Positions 34,963 through 45,505 of a stretch of DNA of 64,000 bases are shown one piece after another. This DNA is from Neofusicoccum parvum. Its lineage: Eukaryota > Ascomycota > Dothideomycetes > Botryosphaeriales > Botryosphaeriaceae. The position numbers and the translations under genes are program-made. Location of the stretch: NCBI GenBank assembly GCA_020912385.1, contig CP087209.1:2294001-2358000 (forward strand). Reading direction: 5' to 3'. The number at the start of each line of letters is the position of its first letter. The first letter of the stretch is position 1. The notes beneath the pieces were generated by a model that was given only the letters and a program-made list of their open reading frames with translations, did no database searches and was not told the origin of the DNA.

Positions 34963-37900
34963 ATGCGATTTCGCACTCCCATTTTCCAGTTTCCCCTTTC
35001 AGGGAACCCACTACGTCAGGTGCTTCGTCAACAAGTGGCAGGGATGTACGTGGACCTAGTCAGAGGCGCCGTCGGAGTGCTTTTTCCTTCCTATTCAGGG
35101 CCCGCTGAGAGGCTGGGCAATTCACCGAAGGGACAGTACGAGCTTTCATGGTCTATGCTTCTACTGCCGTTTTCCTGGTAGTCAGCGTAAGGCAAAGTTG
35201 TGAACCTCCTGCGGGATCAACGCCAAGCATCGCCGGTTTTCGTTTCTTTGAGTTCACTTTCGACAACAAACAACTCCGTCTTCTGCGCCAACAGAAGACG
35301 TCATCCCTCAATGAACCAGGGTTTCAGTAGAAGCCTTCGTGCCTAGCATAAAGAGGCGAAGCCAAGTGCAGCCGCAATCCCGCGCGCGGACGTTGGGTCC
35401 AGATTGTCCAGTTGCTTGGCATTAGGCGTCGCGGCTTGCAAATGCCCAATTCCACCTCTCTGATTCGTAAGAGGTGCAGTAGCACTGTCGGTGAGTGCGT
35501 AAGCAGTTTTCTCAATCGTCCTGTTTGGCGGGGCTCCTGATTGCACAGACCGATTCGGGGGCGGTTGTACGCGTGTTGGCTTCATTCGCGGGCTAGCTCC
35601 AACCCGTGTCGGCTTTTTCCCCATGTGCCAAGGCGCTCTCAGGGAGCTTGAAATCTCTTCTTGAAACTTGCTTTCATAATGCAGACGTTGATTGGGGGGC
35701 TGAGCCTGCTTGGCACACTTGCGCGGACATATCGGAGAAGCTGGATGTCTCGACACGAGGATACGCACCCATCTTTCGGATTTCGCGGTCAACACTCTTC
35801 CGATGTCCCTGAGCCTTTGAATTCTGCTTCTCCTCCTTCATCATAAACTTTTACTTTGCCAATTTTGTCGGCATCTTTCGTTGAACACTCGTTATATGCT
35901 AATCTGGTCACCTCGGACATAAGCTAGCTTCTCCTCGGTCTTGCTGTTCATCGTTGTCTCGAGTGCAAAAAGCGTAGAGTGAGCTCGGTCGTGGTGAAGC
36001 TACATACTAACAGTCAGGAAAAAGCTTACTATCTAATTTTTGAGGAGTTTAGAGCACATATATCCCCCAAAATTATGATAATATCGTGGCCACTCTTGTT
36101 GATACTGAGCTTTCAGATCTCCTACACCGATGTTGCAAGCCTAGGGTTGCTCCTAGCCATTTTCCCTCGCCGAAGAATTCCAAACAGAACAGATAATCGA
36201 TAGCTCCGGTCACAACGAGCAGACGTGTGGGGGAAATTTGCGAAATAAAACAACGTGGAATTTTTAGACCCGAGTCACCCCTTTCGCCTTTCACAAAGAA
36301 ATTGGACTATTAAGTCATTTTTGAGCAACGATTTCTTGGATTAGGAAGAACCTGTAAGGGCAAGCTGGGATGTCTGATTCCAGAGCGTGGTGTGGAGGCT
36401 TCCGAGAGCTTCCAGATCTCCAAATGTTTTAGGTCCCCCTCTTAGCTGACGCATGCGAAAATCACAGAACGTTACATGAGAAAACGACTACAGTATTCCG
36501 GAGATAAATGTGAATAAATCCAGAGAGTTTAATCTCTAGACGGAGTAGTTGCGGTATCAAAGTAAGCAGTAATTATTAGTGAAGGGTTCTAGTATCATAA
36601 TACGTGCAATGGTATGGTCAGCGTGAATGGCTCTCTAGAAGCACAACTACGAAAGTAGCTGAAGCCTTCGTCCGGAATATGCTTCAACTTCCCATGGTCA
36701 AGCATAGCTTGGGCCTTACTTCTTTTGAAGGGATATGTAGTCTCGATAGCCGTTAGCAGCAGCAGGCTTACATTGAAGGTGTTTGCAAAGGCACGTTTTG
36801 TGGCCCGAAAATACCTTGCGCAAGACTAACCATTTCAGGAGTTCTTATCAATCTTAATCTGTAGTTTTTGATCTTCCCGGATCATGTACACGAATGAGCT
36901 AGCTAAGTGGAGCCCTTCTGATGTCTCACTGTGTGTGTGTCTTTTTGGGGGCAGGGATCGTCTCGTATGTCTCTGATTGCGAATACTGTCTGCCCTTTCA
37001 CTCTACACACCGGATCGACGTTGCTGATTTAGGTTTTGGTATTGGGCTTGCGTTCGAATTCTTTTTCTCGTGTAGTGGGACTCGGCTCTTGGTTACCGAG
37101 TGCACTGGATCCGATGACGGAACAAGTAATATTTAGCGATACTCCTCTATAGATGTACATAGAAGGTGCCTTAGATCCCATCGAAGAAGAAAAGTCGTCA
37201 TGTACGTGTTCATCACCATCTGCCTCACACTGACCCACGGTCGGAGACCCCAAACAAAAGGAATGAAAGATTGGAAATGGCCCCCAGAATCCTCTTATCG
37301 CCGCAAGAGTACCAAGGTCGCAAGAGACCCGCTCAGCTACTCTTGCAACAATAAACATCTTGGAATTCACTGAGAAAATGCCATCTCATTCCAACCATGT
37401 TACTTTTGGTATGGTTAAAGGAAAGCAATACCTCGTTCGATTCAACATCTTGATATCATCGTGGGGCGGAAGATCGGCATTGCCGATAACGTGGACCCCA
37501 CTGAAAGTTGGCACGAGCTTTTTGAGGTTGAAGGTATAGAAATATTGGGAGTTGAAACACGACGATAAAAAAAAGTGTTCCACTCTTTGGGGGCAAGCAG
37601 GCGAAGACCTGGAATGAGTGCTACGTGGAGCCTCAAGGGGTCTAGTTCTTGAAGAGAGATACCTCTGCTCGGAAAGACTAATCAATAACCATCATCTTCT
37701 CAGTGTCTGCAAACACACCCTCAAACAAGATCTCTTCTGAGCTACTTCTTTTTCTACGCTCAAGTCCTGTCTTTTTGTCACAGAGTTGCCCAGCACCGTG
37801 ACTCGGAAACATGTGGAGCATTTCTGGAGAAGTTTCAAGCAACAAAACATTTGCATCATGGCAAGCTCAGCTGAAAGAAAGGGGGACGTTCGGAATATTT

Positions 37901-39640
37901 TACAGTTGCATGATCACATTGATCCTGTGTGTATGGAAAGTTGTACATCTCAAGATTCCTTGAGAAATTGGCCCTGGAAGCTCTGGATGTGGTGCTGTTT
38001 CCTTGGCATCTTCTTCGTTCGGCTATACATCTTCGTTGAGTGCTTCAGGTCTCGGCGTACAAGGTTGCAGAGTACTCCCAGTACATCCCTCATATTCAAT
38101 GATTGGTCAAAGAAGAACCGCACCAAGTGAAGCCATCCAGACCGCTTGGATTAGCATTATGAGATCCCAACGATCGCAATACCAGACTATCCGTTCCAAC
38201 GGCATAGGCTTACCATCCCGACGAACACTACCCCTCATGAAGAAGTGACAGGAAACTTCCTTGTCCTTCTGTCATCTTCAACAAGAAACCCTCTTCCTTA
38301 TCGGTACAACATCAGGTCTCCGGAATCTGTTCCCTGGAAACGCACAGCACCATGCTGAATATTGTAGTCGCGAACAGGAAGAGCAATGGACGCAAAATCG
38401 GAAGGAACCTAGGTTGTGAGCAGCTTTAGAAGGTTTCAAGAGGCATTGGGGGACATGCGTGGAGAAATTGGTACTTCCGGGAGAGGACTGGTCAACAGGT
38501 TGTGGAAATGATGGTACGCGGCAGACAGTCCTGGTGGTGGAAAAGAAGATGAAGGCGTCGGCGTTGGTGATGTAAATGCTGCGGTAGTCAGAAACAGAGT
38601 CTTAAGTCTGTGCTTCGAGCAACTTCGTGACGACGTGATGGCCGACAAAGCCGGATTAAAGTGTCTAAAGAGCCAACGCCGCTCGAAGTTGCGGTCGAGT
38701 AGGCCTCTGCTGTTCTAAGCGCTCATGCCAATCCCATAATATGTAGTCTCTCCGTCGATCGCGAGGTAGGAGAGGTGTTGAGTACGCCATGCCAATGGAT
38801 CCTGAAGTATGCCTATCTACAACGATTCGGTACTCTGTTCGCTCACCGACGACCTGCTGGCTAAATGTGATTTTCGTCGGACTTGCATCAAGCAGATTAA
38901 AGCGGAGATTTGGGTATACGGCGATGTACTCGGTGCGGTCGGGAGAGGCATGAGGACCTTCCAAAAGGCATAGCAGTGAATTAAAAGCGCTTTGTGATTT
39001 GAGCTACTCAGTACTCACTGGACCTCACTTAACGAAAGTAATAAATACCACGCGGTTCCCGTCTCAGGGGTTCATCAAATCAGCCAGTTCATCTCGCCTT
39101 ATCTTATACATTCCTCCTGGATGTGCGGCTCTTTCATCAACACCCGTGTGTATGAGCGTAAACCCTCACTTTCAGCGTTCCTTGAGGTAGGCAAAATTTC
39201 GTTGCATTGTGGGGAGTGACCGTGCGGCTGAGCCCCAGTGGGAACCCAACTCTCTTTGGACAGAACGTTTGAAGGGCCGATACTTAGCCGTGAGTCTGAG
39301 CAGTGGTAGAGGAGCGTCGTTTACAAAGTATCAGATGAAGTGGAATGGAAGAAGACAGCAGAGAATACTCTGACCATCAAGCGCGTCCAGATACTCTCTT
39401 CGTCAATTGATTTGGTCTAGAACTGCAATCAACACGTTGGGCGTCCAAACCTGAGTCACTGTTACAAGCAGAGGCTCAAAAGTGGGCTAGATCGGGAGGC
39501 TGGAACACGGTCTTCGTACAACCGACAGTCTCGTTCTCAATTCGAAGACTGATCCCAGCCTCACTTTGTTCAGGAAGCAGGAGCTAATGGATTAGTTGCA
39601 GCTGGAAGACCTGCCATCCGTGTTTCCCGACACTACTAAT
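34963..39640. other. Long gene-poor, AT-richer stretch
   Basis: No complete gene found. The base composition from about 35.9 to 39.6 kb is visibly AT-richer than the flanks. Frames worth naming: 37858-38130 (+), a 90-codon frame with one hydrophobic span (WMWCCFLGIFFVRLYIFVEC); and 38665-38964 (-), an ATG-less frame with protein-like composition (IAVYPNLRFNLLDASPTKIT, ERTEYRIVVDRHTSGSIGMA), perhaps a gene remnant. A short copy of the dispersed hairpin motif sits at 36657-36689. CpA remains common, so I see no clear sign of RIP. Confidence 0.4.
36657..36689. repeat. Short copy (C) of the dispersed hairpin motif
   Basis: AGCTGAAGC (36657-36665) and GCTTCAACT (36681-36689) are reverse complements with one wobble-type mismatch around a 15-base loop containing TCCGGA, as in the copies at 8565 and 62286. 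Confidence 0.35.
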
Positions 39641-42136
39641 GCCATGGGTCTAGATTAGGCGACATAGGGGCGAGACGCTCGAACCGCGCTTGGCGGTCGG
39701 CTAGGATTTCTTCGGCACTCAACATGTTTCGCTTGTCGGGAGTTCAGCTGCTTGGTCCGAACGAGGTCAGAGCGAGCAGATGCAGGGCAGAGCGGCAGAT
39801 CAAAGGGAAAAAAAAAGTGAGGTCCAACACTTGCTCCAAGCAGTATCTGCTCCACGGACAGAGGCGAGATACCCGAAGGAAGCGCTGGCAACGGAGGCCT
39901 GCGTCGGTCCAGACGCTGACAGCGATACCGGACCATGGGGCGCAGAAGAAGCTGGAGGTAAGCGAAACTCTCCAGACTCTCCACATGCGGGACTTTCTGG
40001 CGTTGATTGCCCAGCGCGGAGGTGCAGCAGGGAGATTGGAAGCGCGCGTGGTGATTTTCGGTGCCAACGCAGGAGTTCCGCGGCGCCGGATGGGGATTCA
40101 CAGCCCAGGATCGAACCACGTGTGTTGACGGTCTCCTGTTCACGACGGGCGGTGTGGGTGACAAGCAGCCGGGGAGGATTAGCTTGCAAGGCCTTGCTGA
40201 TGACGACTTCGAGCCTTGCGACAGACGGCTTCCGCCGAGCAGCGCCGCGAGCGCCACCGAGACGCCAATCTCGAACACTGGGCCAACAGGACCCGCCCGG
40301 GCGCCCCGATGTGATTCCGCTCCGTAGCCTCGCGCAGGGCGAGGAGCAAGTCGGGACGACTGCACGGCGGCCGGCCGCAACAGCAGGATTTGCCCAGTGC
40401 TGACCGCGTTCAAGAACTCCTAGTGCTGGACCAGCAATGCCGCGCAAAACTCGTGCCCAAGACCCTGTGACGTCACAGGTGGATGAACATCGGACGAAAC
40501 TCCTTCTGGCGCGGCGGCCACTCACGCTCCGCGGACACAGCGGTGCGCGTCCCACGGCGGCGAAAGTGGTGCCAGGGTGCGCGTGCTCCATGCTACTCCG
40601 TCTTCTCCGTACCACGGGGATTTCATGGAGATTGGAGAAGCAGAAGCTGGAGGAAATGAGGAGTAAACGCTGCGGGCGCCCCATGGGTCTCTCGACAATT
40701 TCCTCGCTGCCGGGGAGCTGCTCGCCCCATCAGCCCACAATGGGCCCGACAGCACTGAGCCCCGGGTGGTGCGGCGTGGTTGGGGAGACGAGATTGGTGT
40801 TGGCCCGCCGCTGAGCCTCCACACGAAGGGGCCGGGAAGTCCACTCTTGGCCAGATAGGAGAGTGAGCCGTCGCGAGGCGGACAGGCGGCATTGGCGCAG
40901 TGGGATCGGTGGAGCCGAGCTGCACGGCGTCACGGCTGGCACGCGTTGCATCGCGTCGTCCGGCTGCGGCGATGGTGGTGTTGCAGAGCAAGCGACAGGC
41001 ACGCGACTCGCCGGTCAGCCGACGGCGCCGCGACGCGCACCCAGCGGTGCGGACAGAGGTGGTGGGCGCGGTTGAGCTTCCTGCGTTCTGGCTGCTGCGC
41101 GGAGTGAGGACAAGCAAGCGGCTCGCGGCGCTAGCGGCACGGCTGACGGAACGCCCTTGCTGGCCCACTCCATCACGCCGCAACCCATCCACACCCGCGC
41201 AGCACTGACAGCGCCGGTGCCTGCGACCACGCGCCCAGGGCCAATCGTGCCGGGCGCCAGCCTGTCCGAGAACGCCGCCCTCCGCCGCCTCTGGGCCTGG
41301 CTGCGCTGCCGGCGCGCAGCACGAGTTCGCACGAGCTCGCCTCCAGTTGACATCATCCGTCAGGCCCCCGACTCGCGCCCGCAACGAACCGCGCGCTCCC
41401 GGACGGCTGCGGCGCGCTCTCATTCCGGCTTCCGCCCTCGCCAGCGGCTCTTTCGCTCTGATCTTCTGATCGACAGGGCTCGGGGCCGGGATGGACGTGG
41501 CCTCGGGGCTGACATAATCGATAAGGCTGGTGATCTAGCGTCGCAAAAACCACGGCGACACTGCGGCGCGCATACGTTGAGGACCCATTTTTCGACAAAT
41601 TTGACATCCTGCTCGCTCCACCTTCCTCCTGTTGCGCCGCCTCCCGCCTCCCGCCCAGGCACCAAGCCGCCTGCCGGCCGTGTGCGCGGGCGAGAGCGAG
41701 GGCGCAATGCCATGCCGCCTGTCTGGCGACGTGATGCCAAACCCTCGAGCGCCTGCCAGATAGGGACCGTGATATTTCTCCGACGCTGAGGTTTCTCCGA
41801 CCGTGTTTGGCTTTTCCGTGGTGGAGATATCCTGCATTGCTCGTTCGCCTGATCCCGGTTTTGGTCGCCACACCGTTTAGTCGGGTCTTGGACCATGCGA
41901 CTTCGCTGTGGATACTCGTGCTGGCGGTCTCAGCACCGGTTTGGTTTTTGTTCGGACCCGATGGAGTCCAACGTCATCGGGGGACAATGGACTGACACGC
42001 TTGCCTTCCGGGCCTGGGCGGCTGGCCGTGGTGTCTTCCTCCTCAGTGCTTCCCTTATATATCCTCGTCCCTGGGAGGCTCTGTAGGGTACCTGCTACTA
42101 TTCTTGCCCGAACCTCTCCTGATACCTCTGTTCGCC
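39641..42136. other. GC-rich intergenic block upstream of the MFS gene
   Basis: Open frames of 200-300 codons occur on both strands (for example 39800-40684 minus, 41157-41789 plus), but they overlap each other, are rich in Arg, Ser and Pro, and show no motif; GC-rich composition explains them. The right end holds the MFS promoter with a TATA-like box at 42055-42062. Confidence 0.45.
42055..42062 (+). promoter_or_regulatory. TATA-like box of the MFS gene (TTATATAT)
   Basis: About 80 bases upstream of the ATG at 42137. Confidence 0.5.
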
Positions 42137-43927
42137 ATGGCTCCCCGCTCGAAAGTCGAAAACAACAACAACGATGTGGCCTGGGTGGAGGGCGACACCC
42201 CTGTCGAGTCCTCGCAGTCATCAACCACGGACGGCCAGAGGAAATCGACCCCGAAGTCCAAGGGCTGCGTTGCCGGAGGCATCTATCGTGAGGCCCTGAA
42301 CGCCGAGGCAAACAAGGGCGCTGAGCATGGCCCGCTCACCGAGGTGGACTTCGACATGCCTCTCACATACACCTCCCTGGTACAACACGACGGCGAGGAG
42401 TACATCCTCTTGAAGTTTGCGCCTGGCGATTCGGAAAACCCTTTCAACTGGAGCAACACCCGAAAGTCGGCCTCGACAGCACTGCTGTGCTTGATGACCC
42501 TCACCATTGGTCTCGCCACCACAGCGTACAGCTCTGGAGTCACCAGCATGTGCGATGAATTCGGCGTCTCGACGGAAATCGGCCAGCTCGGTCTCTTCTT
42601 GTTCAATTTCGTCTGCGCTTTGGCGCCCATGTTCCTGGCTCCTTTCTGCGAGTTGGTTGGCCGGAAGGTCATTTACGTCGGAGCGTATGCCTGCTTCTGC
42701 ATTACCTTTATCGGTCTGGCTCTGGGTAGGAACATCGGCACTATTCTGGTAATGAGGGCCTTCCTTGGTCTCTTCGGTTGCGTCGGTACGATCCTGGTTG
42801 GTGGAACTTTCGATGATATGTATCCGCCGGAGAAGCGCTCAAGGCCCATGGCTCTGTTCTCGTACGTCGCCATTCTGGGAACGGTTGGCGCCCCCATCTA
42901 CGCCGGTTTTATCGACCAAGCTATTGGTTGGCGTTGGATTGAGGGTATCCAGGGTATTTCCTGTGTTCCCCTCCTGATCACCATCCTGCTCTTCTTCAAG
43001 GAGACTCGTGGTGGTGTGACTCTCCACAAGCGCGCCAAGCAGCTGCGCTCTGCAACTGGCGACCAGAGGTACAAGGCGCAGATGGACCTTGAGGCCAAGA
43101 ACCTGAAGCAGATGCTCAACGCCTCTTCGGTCAAGGCCGTGAAGATGCTTTCCACGGAGCCGGTTGTTTTCGCATTCGGTCTCTGGATCGCCTTCGCCTG
43201 GTTCCTGACCTTCCTCTTCCTTTCCGTCATTCCCATCACCTTCCAGGAGAAGCGCGGCTGGAACGAGGGTGTCTGTAAGTCCAACTCTTTCTAATCCTGC
43301 CAAAGTCCCTAGCTCTTGCTAACCTGCCCTGCAGCTGGCCTTCCTTACATCTCCCTCTGCGTTGGTACCACCATTGCTTTCGGCTTGAACTTCCTCCAGA
43401 TCAGCAAGTACGAGAGACTCACTCGCGAGAAGAATGGCAACGTTGAACCCGAGGCTCGTCTTTACGGTGCTCTGTGGGGAGCCATCTGGCTGCCGATCGG
43501 TCTCTTCATCTACTCGTTCACCCAGTACGGATACCTCACCTGGGTCGGCCCGGTCATCGCCCTGGCGCTCATCGCCATCGGCATTTTCTTCATCTTCGAG
43601 TCCTGCTACAGCTACACGGCCGACTGCTACGGGCAGAACTCGTCATCGGCCATCGCTGGTCAGGGTCTGATGCGTAACACCCTCGGTGCCGTGTCGCCGC
43701 TGTTCGCCACGCAGTTCTTCCACAACATGGGCTCCCAGTGGGCCGGTCTGCTGCTCTCTCTGGTCGCCACCGCTTTGACCTTCATCCCGTTCATCATGTT
43801 CAAGTTCGGGCCGGCGCTCCGCGCGCGCAGCAAGCTCGCGCAACAGAGCGATGACGAGAGCAGCGACGAGGAGACGTCTTCGGCCGAGGCTGAGGTCGAG
43901 CCCAAGGTCACGAGCCCGATGCACTAA
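42137..43927 (+). CDS. Major facilitator superfamily transporter (DHA1-like)
   Basis: Model join(42137..43274,43335..43927), 576 aa, plasma-membrane proton antiporter type. A hydrophilic ~95-residue N-terminus ends at FAPGDSENPFNWSNTRKSAS, typical of fungal DHA1 drug/metabolite exporters. About twelve hydrophobic spans follow, six before and six after the charged central loop (KETRGGVTLHKRAKQLRSAT). Motif A appears as APFCELVGRKVIYVGAYACF after TM2, and the TM5 region has VGAPIYAGFIDQAIGWRWIE. The tail is acidic (DDESSDEETSSAEAEVEP). The intron follows the codons for GWNEGV and joins in frame to SGLPYISL. Placed 12 kb from the BBE/PKS genes and 6 kb from the aromatic-degradation genes, it could serve either or neither. 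Substrate cannot be read from the sequence. Confidence 0.9.
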
Positions 43928-45505
43928 AGGCGCCTGATCAGAATTCCATGCTCTTTCCGCGTAGACAGCTTCCAGCTGGACTGGGCATGAAGCAAAAAGA
44001 AACGAGAATTAGAGATTAGAGCTGTTTGTTCGTCTCGCATAGGATGGTGTTTGGGGCACTTGGGTTGTCATGGAGCTTTTTGTCGTTGGGGCGAGTCTGT
44101 TGCATTTTATAATGATTCCCATGCTGTACAATAGTTAGTAACGAAATCAAGCAAAAATTCCTTGCTTCATCACAACCGTTCCGAAGACTGTCGTCATGCC
44201 GGGGGAAGTGGAGTGGAATGACATACCTTGCGCGCTGCCCTCGCGCGACGTCCGGGGCCCCAGTGGAGTATTTATACTCTCGGCTACGAGGGAATAAAAC
44301 ACGGGGTGCATGTGCCGACAGCAAGGCCATGTGCCGGTGGGCGGCGACGCACGCCCTCGCAAGGCCTTAATTTTTTTTTGCCCGCACCCAGCGCTCCGAT
44401 GCAACTGTGTGATCGAACGACCGCCTCGACACTTTCTGCACCGAAGGGGAAATCTGGCGCGCCGAGCGAAGGGTAAATTCCGGCGCCCCGTGGGGACCTT
44501 TGGGGAAAATTGTGGTGCGCATTGGCTGCGGCTCTCAAACCTGTTCCGGGGAGGGAAGGGGCCCCCCACAGACCGCCTTTCAGTCCTGTCAGCTCCGTCG
44601 CCAAGCCTCGCGCACGACACACGACAGACACCCCGACACCGAACGCCGCTCGCTCGCCGAATCGTCCCTGCCGTTGCCGAGGCCGCGAGGGCTCGTTTCT
44701 CGCGTGATGATTACTGACGGCGTCTTCTCGCGTTGGCGTGAGCGCTCCGCTGCGGACGAGGGAGGGCGTGGACGGAGATTGATCGAGTCGAAAGGGACGG
44801 CTTTTGGGCATCCCCCCGGCCCACCTTCGGCGCCCGCTTTCCCGAGGGGAGACGAGGATTCGTGGGATTGCCGGTTCTTGGTGACGCGGGCAACGGAGCT
44901 CTCCTTCCTCGCGGCCTCGTCTTCCGTTTTGTTCTCGTCATGGGTGGGTTCGGCCGAAATTGATGGTTGGCGAAGAGGCGGCGGTGGGTTTTGGCCTGAC
45001 GATGGTCGGCGTGAGGGTTGCTCTGGCCCTTGCTTCTCTCAGCCGCACGCCGCGTTCATTGGTCGCCGCGCAGGGCGTTGGTGTCACCCTGATCGTGTGG
45101 CTTGAGGGACGTCACTGCTCTGGGCCACGGAAGGTGGGACGGCGTAGCATCAGGCGCCGTCGTTGCTCGGATTTGGACCTCGGAGAACGTCCTTCGGAGC
45201 AAACCCGCGCCGTCTTGCGTCGCACCTTGTCTGTCTCTCACGATTGGAAGAGCTGACACGGAGCCAGATTCCGTGACCTGACCCGGGCCCTGTCTCTGCC
45301 GTTGTTCCGTCTTCCACTTCGACAATGGCCCCGACATGCTTTGGACCAGGCATTCGAGCCAGTTCTTCTCACAACGACCACGGATCTCGTCGGTGCAGTA
45401 GTATATTCAACTGTATTGCCAGCCACAGCGCCGTAACCAGACAAGACCACAAGAGCAAACGATACACCAGACCGCACCACCAAACCGCCCCTCCCTCTCC
45501 CCCAA
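43928..45505. other. GC-rich intergenic region
   Basis: Includes the MFS 3' flank and the 3' flank of the orphan minus-strand gene. Overlapping GC-driven frames (up to ~200 codons) without motif; a palindromic GTATTTATAC occurs near 44268 with no gene I can attach to it. Confidence 0.45.

Noticed and set aside
38827..38840. 14-mer TCGGTACTCTGTTC shared with 59601-59614
   Set aside because: A 14-base match between two sites in 64 kb is expected by chance and the flanks differ.
35900..39600. Possible RIP-mutated transposon
   Set aside because: AT-richer, but CpA dinucleotides remain frequent by eye and no transposase, LTR or terminal repeat is visible.
39800..40684. 294-codon ATG frame on the minus strand in the GC-rich block
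   Set aside because: Arg/Ser/Pro-rich, overlaps equally long frames on the other strand, no motif, no promoter sign; GC composition explains it.
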